A stretch of DNA of 64,000 bases, taken from positions 1,488,001-1,552,000 of the forward strand of contig NZ_CP195119.1 in assembly GCF_052056915.1 (NCBI RefSeq), given 5' to 3'. Under the pieces are notes generated by a model that searched no databases, was not told the DNA's origin, and saw nothing but the letters and a program-made list of their open reading frames with translations. Within the stretch, counting starts at the first letter, position 1; the number at the start of each line of letters is the position of its first letter. This DNA comes from MTP4 sp052056915 (GTDB lineage Archaea; Halobacteriota; Methanosarcinia; Methanosarcinales; Methanosarcinaceae). Positions 47,636-57,595 of the stretch are shown here, piece by piece. The translations under genes were made by a program, and so were the position numbers.

Positions 47636-49117
47636 ATGGATACTTTAATTGCAACCGGGAGGCTTGCAGAAAATACCGTGAGGAAAGCGGCCGGGAAAAA
47701 AGCCGACGTCCTTGTTGTTGACATAGACATCGCCGCCTTCATCACTCCTAAAAAACTATTAAAAGCCTTCCAGGAAGCGAATTTTTCAAAAAAAATCGAA
47801 CTTATCCTGGTACCGGGACTGGTTGCGGGAGATTTTTCAAAAGTTTCTGAAGAACTCGGCTGCAAAATCCGGCTCGGCCCGAAGCACGCCTACGACCTGG
47901 GTTTCGTGCTCCCCTTTGCCGGGAAAGTGGAGTTTTCTAAAACCATCCCTGCATGTGAGCTCCTTGCGGACGTGCGGAGGGAAATGGCCCTGAAGCTCGT
48001 AAAGGAAGCCGAAGAAAATGCCCACCCCCTTCTGGCCCTAAGGGAAGTAAAACTCGGAGGCGGAGCTCGCATGAAGGTCATGGGAGAAATTGTAGGAGCT
48101 GCCGAGCTTGACCCCGGAACCCTTGAAAGGAGAATCGAAGCTTTTATCGCCCGGGGCGCGGACATCATCGACCTTGGAGCTTCCCTGAACACCGAGCCCG
48201 GGCAGGTAGGCAGAGTGGTCGCCCTGGCAAAAACCCGGACAGGAGTCCCAATTAGCGTCGACACCCTCGACCCCGTACTTATCAAAGAAGGAATCGAAGC
48301 CGGGGCTGACCTGGTCCTGAGCCTGAACGGGACGAACATGCACAGCGCAGGGCCCACTGTGGCAAAAGCAGGAGCATCCGCAGTGGTAATTCCGGATGAA
48401 GGAGAGAGCCTGGAAAGCCTTGTCCGGAACATCGAAGCAGCCCGCAGGCTCGGTATTGAAAAAATAATTGCAGACCCTGTCCTTGACCCAATAGGGCACA
48501 ACATCACGGAGTCAATTGTCCGCTACAGGGAGTTCCACAGAGACTATCCGGAAATCCCCGTATTCTTCGGGGTGGGAAACGTAACAGAGCTAATGGATGT
48601 GGACACCATAGGCGTCAACGCCGCACTTTGCGGAATCGGAGCCGAAGTAGGAGCAAGCATCCTTTTTACCCCAGAATTCAGTGACAAAGCCCAGGGTTCC
48701 ATAGAAGAGCTGAAAAGGGCTTCCGAAATGATGCAACTTGCAAAAACAAGGGAAAGCTCCCCCAAAGACCTGGGGCTCGACCTCCTCCGGATCAAGGAAA
48801 AACGCAGGCGTCCGGACGGCCACCTACCCGAAAATGCAGTTAAGGCAAAGGCTTCGAAAAACTGGCGCTTAGACCCCGCAGGCCCCATCCGCATCTGGAT
48901 CGTGCCGGACAGGGTTCACGGAAACGGCGGGCTTATCGTGGCTGAACATGAAAAAACCTCAGTGGCAGGAGAAAGCGCAAGAGAAGTCATGGACACCCTG
49001 CTCGAGCTCGAACTGATTTCCCGCCTCGACCACGCAGCCTATCTGGGACGAGAGCTTGAAAGGGCGGAACTGGCGCTTCGCTTTAACAGGAGCTACGCCC
49101 AGGACGACGAGTTCTGA
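47636..49117 (+). CDS. Dihydropteroate synthase-related protein
   Basis: A 493-residue protein of the methanogen DHPS-like family (TIGR00284-type). The middle carries a pterin-binding TIM-barrel pattern: DIIDLGASLNTEPGQV (about residue 175), ISVDTLDPVLIKEG (about 204), DLVLSLNG (about 225) and IIADPVLDPIGHN (about 285). An N-terminal domain of about 150 residues and a C-terminal domain are specific to the archaeal family. A role in tetrahydromethanopterin/sarcinapterin assembly is suggested by the family, but the exact reaction is not proven here. The ATG is at 47636, 187 bp after ftsZ. Confidence 0.85.
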   Translation: MDTLIATGRLAENTVRKAAGKKADVLVVDIDIAAFITPKKLLKAFQEANFSKKIELILVPGLVAGDFSKVSEELGCKIRLGPKHAYDLGFVLPFAGKVEFSKTIPACELLADVRREMALKLVKEAEENAHPLLALREVKLGGGARMKVMGEIVGAAELDPGTLERRIEAFIARGADIIDLGASLNTEPGQVGRVVALAKTRTGVPISVDTLDPVLIKEGIEAGADLVLSLNGTNMHSAGPTVAKAGASAVVIPDEGESLESLVRNIEAARRLGIEKIIADPVLDPIGHNITESIVRYREFHRDYPEIPVFFGVGNVTELMDVDTIGVNAALCGIGAEVGASILFTPEFSDKAQGSIEELKRASEMMQLAKTRESSPKDLGLDLLRIKEKRRRPDGHLPENAVKAKASKNWRLDPAGPIRIWIVPDRVHGNGGLIVAEHEKTSVAGESAREVMDTLLELELISRLDHAAYLGRELERAELALRFNRSYAQDDEF

Positions 49118-49283
49118 GCCAAAAAGTAAGGGTATATTTTCTGACGTAATCAACAGATTATTCCGGAAAAAATTCCGTAAATATTCCGGAAAAGTTCCAC
49201 AGAGAATCCGAAAAGGTTTTAATCGACACAGCCCCCGGCAGGAAATTCCCTCATACCGGAAAAACGGGACAAAACATAATACG

Positions 49284-49378
49284 TTCAAACAGGACATCTG
49301 ACATCCAAACACGACCTTCAAACAGGACATCTGACATCCAAACACGACCTTCAAACAGGATCTCTGAAATTCAAACAT
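49284..49378. repeat. 33-bp tandem repeat
   Basis: Nearly three copies of a 33-bp unit (core aaacaggacatctgacatcc followed by aaacacgaccttc). The third copy is diverged. It lies between the DHPS-related gene and the small unknown gene. Confidence 0.9.
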
Positions 49379-49410
49379 GGACAAAATGAAACATATCAGG
49401 TGTGAAGAAA

Positions 49411-49869
49411 ATGAAACTCGAATGCGAAGACAAGCAGGAAATCTTTGAAATCGTGGCAGCCCGCTATTTCAAGACGCAAAACTGGAAATGGGTAAACCTG
49501 AGAACGGAAATCAACAAAATATTCAAAGCTTACGAGGAACTGAACGAACAGTACGCCTCCTATTCCTACGTGAGCCGGGACTGGTACGTGGAAAACATGG
49601 GCTCCAAGAACATCCACATGTGCAGCACCTGGGAAGAACTGAAAAACCTGGTCGCTTTCCTGAATACCCATGCCGAAGTCTTTAACTTCCTGGTTAACAC
49701 GGGAAGCAGGAAATCTTTCTGCATCGTAAGCGACTCAAAAGACCTGACCGAACCCCAGGCAATGGCAATCAAAGAGGTTCAGAAACTGAGCTATAACACC
49801 TTTGTCTTCCTGGCCACGGTCCCGGACGAAATAGAATTCCAGCTGCTCCAGGTAAAGGGCGTGAACTGA
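49411..49869 (+). CDS. Hypothetical protein
   Basis: A protein of about 152 residues that I do not recognise. It begins MKLECEDKQEIFEIVAARYF, is mixed alpha/beta, has three scattered cysteines and no membrane segment. A segment SFCIVSDSKDLTEPQAMAIK lies near residue 105. AGGTG at 49398-49402 gives good spacing to ATG 49411; GTG 49402 is also in frame. The gene stands alone between ftsZ-linked genes and the pyrophosphatase pair. Confidence 0.7.
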   Translation: MKLECEDKQEIFEIVAARYFKTQNWKWVNLRTEINKIFKAYEELNEQYASYSYVSRDWYVENMGSKNIHMCSTWEELKNLVAFLNTHAEVFNFLVNTGSRKSFCIVSDSKDLTEPQAMAIKEVQKLSYNTFVFLATVPDEIEFQLLQVKGVN

Positions 49870-50257
49870 AACACGCCCCCCTAAAAAACGGACCTCCGAA
49901 GGACCCCCAACCTCAGATACTTTCAGGATCACGCAAAAACTCACGAAAAGATAATTTTAACCACTTTCCCTCAGAAATAATATTTTTCATCGGATGCCCG
50001 GGACCCTGTAGTTCTACCTGTTTTTGAAATACCCTACCATCTGATAGAATTAATTTACCTTCGGGCAGATTTTGCATATAATTTTTTATTGAACCCGAAA
50101 TTTAAGTGAATGATATCGGGAAATTTCTGAATATCTGGGAATGACAGCATGGAAAAACCCGAGTGTTGGGGAATATCATCGAGAAAAATCCGAACAAGGA
50201 GAAGAGAGATAGAAAAATCCAAACACCAGGGAAAGAACGTCAATCAGGACAAACTTT
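49870..50257. other. Spacer, no gene seen
   Basis: Convergent spacer between the unknown gene and hppA. AT-rich with short repeated words (gaaaaatccgaac-like). No feature recognised. Confidence 0.4.
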
Positions 50258-50300
50258 GAAGAAATAAAAAAATAAAAAAATAAAAAAATAAAAAAGGGGA
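50258..50300 (-). terminator. Poly-T terminator of hppA (K+-dependent type)
   Basis: On the minus strand this is a series of T7-type runs separated by single A (plus strand taaaaaaa repeated four times), directly after the hppA stop. It is a strong archaeal termination signal and also a simple repeat. Confidence 0.65.
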
Positions 50301-50311
50301 AAAGTGGGAAA

Positions 50312-52357
50312 TTACAGGATAAACAGGGGTGCAAATACAACAGCCACAATTGTCATGAGCTTAATGAGGATGTTGATTGCAGGACCTGCCGTGTCCTTGA
50401 AAGGATCTCCCACAGTATCGCCGGTGACACCTGCCATGTGGGCACCGGAACCTTTTCCGCCGTAGTTTCCTAGTTCAATATACTTCTTTGCGTTGTCCCA
50501 TGCGCCGCCGGCGTTGGACATCGTGATTGCAAGCATGAAACCTGAAACCACCGAACCTGCAAGAAGTCCGCCAAGTGCACCGGGGCCAAGTATAAGTCCG
50601 ACTAAAAGCGGGGCTACAACAGCCAGCACACCGGGTGCGAGCATCTCTTTCAGGGCAGAGTGGGTTGAGATTGCAATACATTTCTCGTAATCAGGGTCAG
50701 CTTTTCCTTCCATCAGACCTACGATCTCTTTAAACTGCCTCCTCACTTCAACTACGACCTCACCTGCAGCTTTTCCGACTGCCAGGATAGTCATCGAGGA
50801 GAAGAGGTACGGAAGCATCGCACCGATAGTAAGCCCTATGAACACACTGGAATCCATGACATCGATAGCGTCGAGACCCACTGCAATCCCGTATGAGGAG
50901 AAGAGAGCAAGTGCTGTCAGAGCTGCCGAGCCAATTGCAAAACCTTTCCCGATAGCTGCAGTGGTGTTTCCTACCGCATCAAGGGTATCGGTGATCTCAC
51001 GGACTTCTTCTTTCTGGTGGGACATCTCCGCAATACCGCCTGCGTTATCTGCGACAGGGCCGTATGCATCGACTGAAAGGGAGATTCCGAGGGTTGCAAG
51101 CATTCCCACGGCTGCAATAGCTATGCCGTAGAGACCGGAGAGCTGGAATGCAATATAGATTGTAATAGAGATAATGATTACAGGCCATAGAGTTGATTCC
51201 ATTCCCTTTGAAAAACCTGTGATGATGTTTGTAGCTGAACCGGTTTCACAGGAATTTGCAATCATAAGAGTTGGCTTCCGTTCATATGATGTGTAGTACT
51301 CGGTGATCTGCCCGATGAGGAAACCTGAGAGAAGTCCTGCGACCGTTGCAAAGAAGACATTCAGTCCGTATTCCCCGAGAAGCATATTCGTAACGAAATA
51401 TGATGCAATAACTGCAATAGCAATTGCGGAGATCAAGCCGGCATTAAACGCCCTGTGGATTGCGGAAGATTCTGTCTTGTTTGTACGGACAAAAAAAGTA
51501 CCGACGATGGATGCAAGAATTCCAAGGGCCGAAATTAGCAAAGGCACCAGAATAACGTTCTCAACCGCGATTCCGGGGAAAGTAGTTGCTGCTGTTGCGG
51601 CTGCAAGAAGCATTGTTGCAAGGATTGAACCGACATATGATTCGTAAAGGTCGGCACCCATTCCGGCAATGTCCCCGACGTTATCTCCGACATTGTCAGC
51701 GATTACAGCCGGGTTTCTCGGGTCGTCTTCGGGAATTCCGGCTTCGACCTTTCCAACAAGGTCTGCCCCGACATCAGCAGCTTTGGTAAATATTCCGCCA
51801 CCGACACGGGCAAAGAGAGCAATGGATGAAGCTCCGAGTGAAAAGCCTGCCAGAATGTTCACAGCGGTTAAGGTGTCCAGGTCCGTAAAAACACTTGTGA
51901 TGAATATGAATAAAGAAGACAGTCCGAAAAGACCGAGACCTACGACACTCATTCCCATAACAGTACCCGATGCAAATGAAACCTTAAAGGCCGGACCAAT
52001 ACCCTTTGTAGCAGCATTTGTGGTCCTCCCATTCGCACTGGTAGCTGTAAACATCCCTATATATCCGGCTGTCGCGGAAAGCACTGCACCAAGGACAAAA
52101 CATAACGCAGTGAGGGAGCCATTTGGCAAAATTAACGCGATTACAATTGCAAGTATAACGACAAAAACAGCGATTGCACGGTATTGCCTGTTAAGGTAGA
52201 CCATGGCCCCACCGTGAATTGACGCGGTTATTTTTTTGATTAGATCGTTGCCTTCGCCTTCTTTTTGGACATTTTTGTAGGACACACCTGCAAAAACCAG
52301 ACCAATTAGGGCACATATTGGTGCAAGGTAAATTAACATATCCATAAGTTCAACCAT
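50312..52357 (-). CDS. hppA: Membrane pyrophosphatase, K+-dependent type
   Basis: Integral membrane ion pump driven by pyrophosphate hydrolysis. The 681-residue protein has about 16 hydrophobic segments. It has the PPi-binding signatures GGIFTKAADVGADLVGKVE (about residue 187) and GDTVGDPFKDTAGP near the C-terminus. The sequence GNTTAAIGKG carries Ala (codon 50958-50960) and Gly at the two positions that mark K+-dependent enzymes. The family knowledge that K+-dependent archaeal and bacterial forms often pump Na+ suggests Na+ transport. It is divergent from a second M-PPase gene. The ATG at 52357 gives MVELMDMLIYLAPI. Confidence 0.95.
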   Translation of the reverse strand: MVELMDMLIYLAPICALIGLVFAGVSYKNVQKEGEGNDLIKKITASIHGGAMVYLNRQYRAIAVFVVILAIVIALILPNGSLTALCFVLGAVLSATAGYIGMFTATSANGRTTNAATKGIGPAFKVSFASGTVMGMSVVGLGLFGLSSLFIFITSVFTDLDTLTAVNILAGFSLGASSIALFARVGGGIFTKAADVGADLVGKVEAGIPEDDPRNPAVIADNVGDNVGDIAGMGADLYESYVGSILATMLLAAATAATTFPGIAVENVILVPLLISALGILASIVGTFFVRTNKTESSAIHRAFNAGLISAIAIAVIASYFVTNMLLGEYGLNVFFATVAGLLSGFLIGQITEYYTSYERKPTLMIANSCETGSATNIITGFSKGMESTLWPVIIISITIYIAFQLSGLYGIAIAAVGMLATLGISLSVDAYGPVADNAGGIAEMSHQKEEVREITDTLDAVGNTTAAIGKGFAIGSAALTALALFSSYGIAVGLDAIDVMDSSVFIGLTIGAMLPYLFSSMTILAVGKAAGEVVVEVRRQFKEIVGLMEGKADPDYEKCIAISTHSALKEMLAPGVLAVVAPLLVGLILGPGALGGLLAGSVVSGFMLAITMSNAGGAWDNAKKYIELGNYGGKGSGAHMAGVTGDTVGDPFKDTAGPAINILIKLMTIVAVVFAPLFIL

Positions 52358-53275
52358 CCTGCCGGAGAACTACATAAAAAGTACATTTGGGTTTTTAACA
52401 CTCCGAAATAGTTTATGTGGTATTGAATTGAGTCTTGGTATATAAATTCATATTCGTTTTTCTGATTGAAAATCCGAGGAAGCTGTCAATTACAGTTCCT
52501 CATGACACTTAATATTTCACCATGAGCACAGACGTAGTTACAATTATCTTATTTATATCTTATCTTGAGATCATTATCCAAATATTTTTATAAATTACTG
52601 TTGTGTTTTTCTATTTTGTTTACCGTTTGGGCACGGGATAAATTTCCAGAGGATGAACGCAGGGTGAAGAACCTTAACCCGACCTCTATGACAAGAATGC
52701 GGTAACTTGTTACCTATTTAATAATATATAAAAATATCTAGAAAGGGAGAGATATAAAAGTGAAACTTTTTTACCCAACAACCGTTTTGGACCTATTCTC
52801 AACCCCCTGCACCCAACTCCCATATACATTTAGACAAACAAAAGCGCCAAAAAAATTAGTGAAAAGTATCCAATGACCCCGGATTTAACAACCAGGGAAT
52901 AAATATCGTAGTCACCCGAAGTTTAACTCAATAAAAAAATAATAATTAATGAATATTAATTAAAAAAAGGATTGGATTAACCTTTGACCTGATAGCTGAT
53001 ACAAAAGTTTATATAAAAAATGACTATTTACGCAATGAATCTGAAGTGAGGCTCAGACACTTAAAGATAATACAAAAGTGGCATACAGATCAATAAAAAT
53101 AATACTAAACTGCCACTTAGATTAATTATAATATTAAACTGATAAATGTATGAAATAATAATTGAATTAATACGAAAAAAGGAGAGGGAAATTAAAGCTA
53201 AAGGATGGGAGCTTTAGAAGGGATGAAAGAAATATAAAAAGAAAAAAACATCATAAACCAAAGGACAGGAAATTT
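52358..53275. other. Divergent promoter region between the two M-PPase genes
   Basis: About 920 bp without a gene. On the minus strand TTTATATA (52439-52447) lies about 85 bp from the first hppA start. On the plus strand gtttatataaaaaa (53007-53020) lies about 260 bp from the second. The long AT-rich middle shows no gene. Confidence 0.5.
52439..52447 (-). promoter_or_regulatory. TATA box for K+-dependent hppA
   Basis: Minus-strand GAATTTATATACCA provides a canonical archaeal TATA element. The predicted start site about 25 nt away gives a leader of roughly 60 nt. Confidence 0.5.
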
Positions 53276-55291
53276 ATGGAAGGTTTAATATTTATTGCTC
53301 CTTTAGCAGGTTTCATAAGCCTGGTCTTCGCCGCTTTTTTCGCAAAAGGCGTCCTGAAGGAAGATGCCGGCAGCAAGAGAATGCAGGAGATAGCCGGAGC
53401 AATTCAGGAAGGGGCCATGGCTTACCTGAACCGCCAGTACAAAACGATCGCAGTGGTTTCGATCATTCTCGCGTTCTTAATTCTCTTTTTGCTTAATGAC
53501 GGCATGAAAATAGCAGTCGGATTTCTTGCAGGAGCTATAAGTTCGGCTGCTGCAGGATACATCGGGATGAGTGTCTCGGTCAGGGCAAATGTCCGGACCG
53601 CTCATGCCGCCTCAAGCGGGCTTGAAAAGGCAATGTCCGTTGCGTTCCGCGGGGGGGCTGTGACAGGACTTGCAGTTGTAGGACTTGCACTACTCGGCAC
53701 AAGCAGCTTTTACATCCTTTACGGGGATGTGAACCTGGTCGTAGGGTTCGGTTTCGGAGCCAGCCTTATCAGCCTCTTTGCAAGAGTTGGAGGAGGGATC
53801 TTCACGAAAGCCGCAGACGTGGGTGCGGACCTCGTGGGCAAGATCGAAGCCGGGATTCCCGAAGACGACCCGAGGAATGCCGGAGTCATTGCCGACAACG
53901 TAGGGGACAACGTGGGGGACTGTGCAGGAATGGGGGCAGACCTCTTTGAAACCTACGTGGTGACAGCCCTGGCGGCCATGCTGCTCGGATCTCTTATCAT
54001 CAACACTTTCGAAAATGCAATTCTCTACCCCCTCATGCTGGGTTCGGTTGCAATCTTTGCATCCATCATTTCCGTCTTCTTCGTAAAGATAGGAAAGGAC
54101 GGGGATATCATGCGGGCTCTTTACAAGGGGGTAGGCGGTTCTGCCCTGATCTGCCTGCTTGCATTTTACTTCGTGACCGACGCCCTGATGGGAGACATAA
54201 GGCTGTACTATGCATCCCTCGTAGGTGTCGCCATCATGGTACTCATGGTAGTAATCACCGAGTACTACACCTCCACCCGACACAGACCCGTGGAAAGCAT
54301 CGCAGCCGCATCCGAGACAGGGGCTGCGACCAACATGATCGCAGGATTGTCCATAGGCTTTGAAAGTACCCTCATGCCCACGGTAGTGATCGTAGTAGGA
54401 ATCCTGGCTTCATACTTTGTCGTAGGAGGAGCTGCAGACTCCAGCATAGGGCTTTACGGGATTGCCATTGCAGCCGTTGCAATGCTCTCCACCACAGGTA
54501 TGATCGTTGCCCTGGACTCTTACGGCCCGATCACGGACAACGCCGGAGGGATCGCACAGATGGCGAAGCTTCCTGCCGACGTCAGGAAGGTTACGGATGA
54601 CCTGGACGCAGTAGGCAATACCACAAAGGCAGTTACCAAAGGATATGCCATAGGTTCGGCTGCCCTGGGTGCACTTGCCCTTTTCGCAGATTACCGTATC
54701 AAGGTAAACCTCGGAGAGCAGGCCTTGAGCCTTGATGACCCGGTAGTACTTGTCGGGCTTTTCCTGGGAGCCCTGCTGCCCTTCGTGTTCAGCGCAGTTA
54801 CTATGAGCGCTGTCGGAAAAGCAGCTTTTGAAGTTGTAAACGAAGTCCGCAGGCAGTTTAGGGAAATCCCCGGCATCATGGAAGGAACGAAAAAGCCCGA
54901 ATACGGACACTGCGTCGATATCGTAACAAAGGCAGCACTCCATGAGATGGCAATGCCCGGCTTCCTGGCAGTGGCAGTACCCCTGCTCGTAGGAGTTGTC
55001 CTCGGCCCGAAAGCCCTTGCCGGATTCCTGATAGGAATCATTGCCGTAGGGCTCATGTTAGCCCTTATGATGGACAACGGCGGAGGAGCCTGGGACAACG
55101 CGAAAAAACTCATTGAAGACGGGGCACACGGCGGGAAAGGCTCGGAAGCTCACAAAGCTGCTGTTGTCGGAGACACCGTAGGCGACCCTTTCAAAGACAC
55201 CTCAGGGCCTGCCCTCAACGCCCTGATCAAAGTAGTAAACATGGCAGCAATCCTATTCTCCTCCCTGATAATCGGAGGAGGCTTCTTTTAA
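53276..55291 (+). CDS. hppA: Membrane pyrophosphatase, K+-independent type
   Basis: Second PPi-driven pump, 671 residues, about 16 hydrophobic segments, with GGIFTKAADVGADLVGKIE and GDTVGDPFKDTSGP. The marker sequence is GNTTKAVTKG: Lys (codon 54626-54628) and Thr at the positions that make the family K+-independent. Such enzymes are generally H+ pumps. It shares only moderate identity with the divergent neighbour, so the pair is not a recent duplication. The ATG at 53276 follows AAGGACAGGAA. Conserved Asp-rich loops are complete, so it should be active. Confidence 0.95.
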   Translation: MEGLIFIAPLAGFISLVFAAFFAKGVLKEDAGSKRMQEIAGAIQEGAMAYLNRQYKTIAVVSIILAFLILFLLNDGMKIAVGFLAGAISSAAAGYIGMSVSVRANVRTAHAASSGLEKAMSVAFRGGAVTGLAVVGLALLGTSSFYILYGDVNLVVGFGFGASLISLFARVGGGIFTKAADVGADLVGKIEAGIPEDDPRNAGVIADNVGDNVGDCAGMGADLFETYVVTALAAMLLGSLIINTFENAILYPLMLGSVAIFASIISVFFVKIGKDGDIMRALYKGVGGSALICLLAFYFVTDALMGDIRLYYASLVGVAIMVLMVVITEYYTSTRHRPVESIAAASETGAATNMIAGLSIGFESTLMPTVVIVVGILASYFVVGGAADSSIGLYGIAIAAVAMLSTTGMIVALDSYGPITDNAGGIAQMAKLPADVRKVTDDLDAVGNTTKAVTKGYAIGSAALGALALFADYRIKVNLGEQALSLDDPVVLVGLFLGALLPFVFSAVTMSAVGKAAFEVVNEVRRQFREIPGIMEGTKKPEYGHCVDIVTKAALHEMAMPGFLAVAVPLLVGVVLGPKALAGFLIGIIAVGLMLALMMDNGGGAWDNAKKLIEDGAHGGKGSEAHKAAVVGDTVGDPFKDTSGPALNALIKVVNMAAILFSSLIIGGGFF

Positions 55292-56323
55292 AGGTGAGAG
55301 GATAACGATTTCGAAAGATCCGGGCTCCGGCCCACCACCTCACCCCCCTTTTTACCCTGAAAAGCAAAAAGCAAAGAGCAAAGTCAAACAGCAGAGCGGT
55401 CATTTTTTAACAGGGCTCTTGTTGAAGAAATTTTGCCCTACAGTAGAACTTTTGGGACCGATTATTCTACAATATTTCAAAAAAAATTTCAAAAATATTT
55501 ACCCGGGAATGATGCCGTCTACCCTACCCCAGATGTGAAAAAGTAATCAGGATAAAGGGAAGAATGAGGTAAGGAATCTTATCAATACCACGGACATTGT
55601 GATACCTGCATTGTAATTAAAGTGAGGAAGTTGGGATTTCAGGAAAGAAAAAATAACTAAAAAACAACCAGATAACTAAAAAACAACCGGATTCAAAAAA
55701 GAGTACCTTGAAATCGGTTTAACTTTAGCCAACCCAAAGTTTAACTTTCGTCAAACTTTAGTAAAGGGATTGTGAGCGGGTTGGGGAGTGGGGGGTCATA
55801 TGGGGAGTGGGGGGTATGGTATGTGAAAAAAGTTTCCCGCTCACAATATATTCTATGCCGATTTATTGTATAAATAGCTATCCATTTTCTTCAAGTTATT
55901 ATAATATAAAGAATATCATGAGCAAAACTGACAATAAAATCTACAATTTTACAGATATATTTATTAGATGTGTTCGGATGAAAACGATTCCCATTCTTAC
56001 CAAAAGTCAAACATGTACATAAACAGCAGGAATTCAGCAGATGCATAATCACGCATCCGAAATAATCAAAAGTTTTGATTTATTATTATGGAGTTAAAAT
56101 TTAGAAGAATGCATAAGTTCTTATTAATAATTACAAATGAAAAGATTAAAGGTGTCAGAAGTATTTTAATTAACTTTATATCCGTAAACCCGAATATCCG
56201 GCGTATGACACTATAAAAGAAACACATTCAAGAATGGGCTGCTGAAGGGGGGCACAGTGAAAAACGAGAACAAAAAAGAGGAAGCTAAAGGATTATTTAC
56301 CCTATCAACAGGGTGTGAGTGCC
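55292..56323. other. Long spacer, no convincing gene
   Basis: About 1 kb. A G-rich stretch (ttggggagtggggggtcata and a second gggagtggggggtat) at 55776-55816 is unusual in this AT-rich spacer. A 71-codon frame at 55807 lacks support. Upstream of the MFS gene, a possible short frame near 56256-56310 ends close to the start. Confidence 0.4.
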
Positions 56324-57529
56324 ATGAACCCTGACAGGTTTTTGATATATACAACGGTTCTCACAATCATGGGGCTTTCAAATGCTGTAATCCCCATCCT
56401 CCCGGAACTTGCAGCCCAGGACCACAGTAGTTTCGGGGCGTTTGCTTCCAGCCTTCTCTTTTCAGCTTATTTCCTTGGAGCCCTCGCAACAATGCTCCCT
56501 TTCGGCATCCTGTCAGACAGGTTCGGAAACCTCAGGTTCATAGGACTCGGTATCCTCCTTACAGCAGGTTCCGGCCTGATCATCCTGCTTTCCGAAAACC
56601 TCTGGGTCCTTCTGCTCGCAAGGTTTGTGGAAGGCTCGGCCTGCGGAGCGTTTTTCCCGGCAGCCTTTTCCACCCTTTCAGAATACCGGAACCCGGGGCG
56701 CTACATGGGAGAATTTACCTTTCTGCTCAACGCCGGCCTGGCCGCAGGCACCCTTTTCTCAGGACTGCTGGCCGAAACCCACCTGAAAGGAGCAATTTTT
56801 ATCTTCACGTTCATGTCATTTCTCCTAATCCTGCTCATTCTACCCAGGAACCGGGAACTTAAAAGTCCGGGCCAGGCAGGAAAGAAAACCACGGAAAACA
56901 GATCCGTGGTAAACAGCACTATAGGAAACCGAAATACGGAGAAACGAAATACAGGAAACCGAAATACGGGAAACCGGCCGGATTCCATTTCAGACCCCTT
57001 CAAACGCGCCTTCGGAACACTTACTGCAGTTTTCCGGGGAAGGAATTCCAGAATATTGCTCCTTTCCATGCTCCTGAACGGAGGGGTAGGGATTCTCATA
57101 GCCTACTACCCGGATTATAGTGCGGACTTCCTGACAAAAGCCCAGCTTGGAAGTTCCATTGCAAGCCTCTACATCTGTGCCATGATAACCTCACTCCTTA
57201 TAGGCCGCTTTTCCATAGGGGAAAGAACCATGATAAGGATAGGGATTGCTTTTTCTGCACTTGGAGCCTTTCTTGCAATCCAGTACCCTTTCCCCGGCTT
57301 CTCCTGCCTGGGAGGAGGCTCGGGAATTGCCATTGTAGGGTTCTCCCTGGCCTTTGCCCGGATGGACATAGACAGAGGCCTTGCCATGGGGCTCTTTAAC
57401 ACCACAATCTATGCAGGGCTTTCCCTTGCCCCGATCACAGCAGGACTTTTTACAGGGGTCCTGAGCCTGGAAGAAATCTTCCTGGCAAACGGCTGCATCC
57501 TAACAGGGGCTTTTTTCCTGAAAGAATGA
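56324..57529 (+). CDS. MFS transporter, paralogue 1
   Basis: Major facilitator superfamily membrane protein with about 12 hydrophobic segments and the loop-2/3 motif GILSDRFGNLRF (about residue 62). The substrate is unknown; it resembles drug or small-molecule exporters. The ATG at 56324 (MNPDRFLIYTTVL) is chosen because it aligns with the start of the downstream paralogue (MNSRKLILYSSVF). The central cytoplasmic loop contains a repeated Asn-Arg-Asn-Thr-Gly pattern (about residues 200-225), coded by an imperfect 15-bp DNA repeat near 56930-56982 that is absent from the paralogue. Confidence 0.85.
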   Translation: MNPDRFLIYTTVLTIMGLSNAVIPILPELAAQDHSSFGAFASSLLFSAYFLGALATMLPFGILSDRFGNLRFIGLGILLTAGSGLIILLSENLWVLLLARFVEGSACGAFFPAAFSTLSEYRNPGRYMGEFTFLLNAGLAAGTLFSGLLAETHLKGAIFIFTFMSFLLILLILPRNRELKSPGQAGKKTTENRSVVNSTIGNRNTEKRNTGNRNTGNRPDSISDPFKRAFGTLTAVFRGRNSRILLLSMLLNGGVGILIAYYPDYSADFLTKAQLGSSIASLYICAMITSLLIGRFSIGERTMIRIGIAFSALGAFLAIQYPFPGFSCLGGGSGIAIVGFSLAFARMDIDRGLAMGLFNTTIYAGLSLAPITAGLFTGVLSLEEIFLANGCILTGAFFLKE

Positions 57530-57595
57530 AAGGAAAATAGGATGAAGAAAGAAGAAAATAACAGTGAAAAAAAGAAAAACAAGAAAGAATAATCT

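Noticed and set aside
55807..56022. 71-codon open frame after the second hppA
   Set aside because: AT-rich, no ribosome site and no protein-like pattern.
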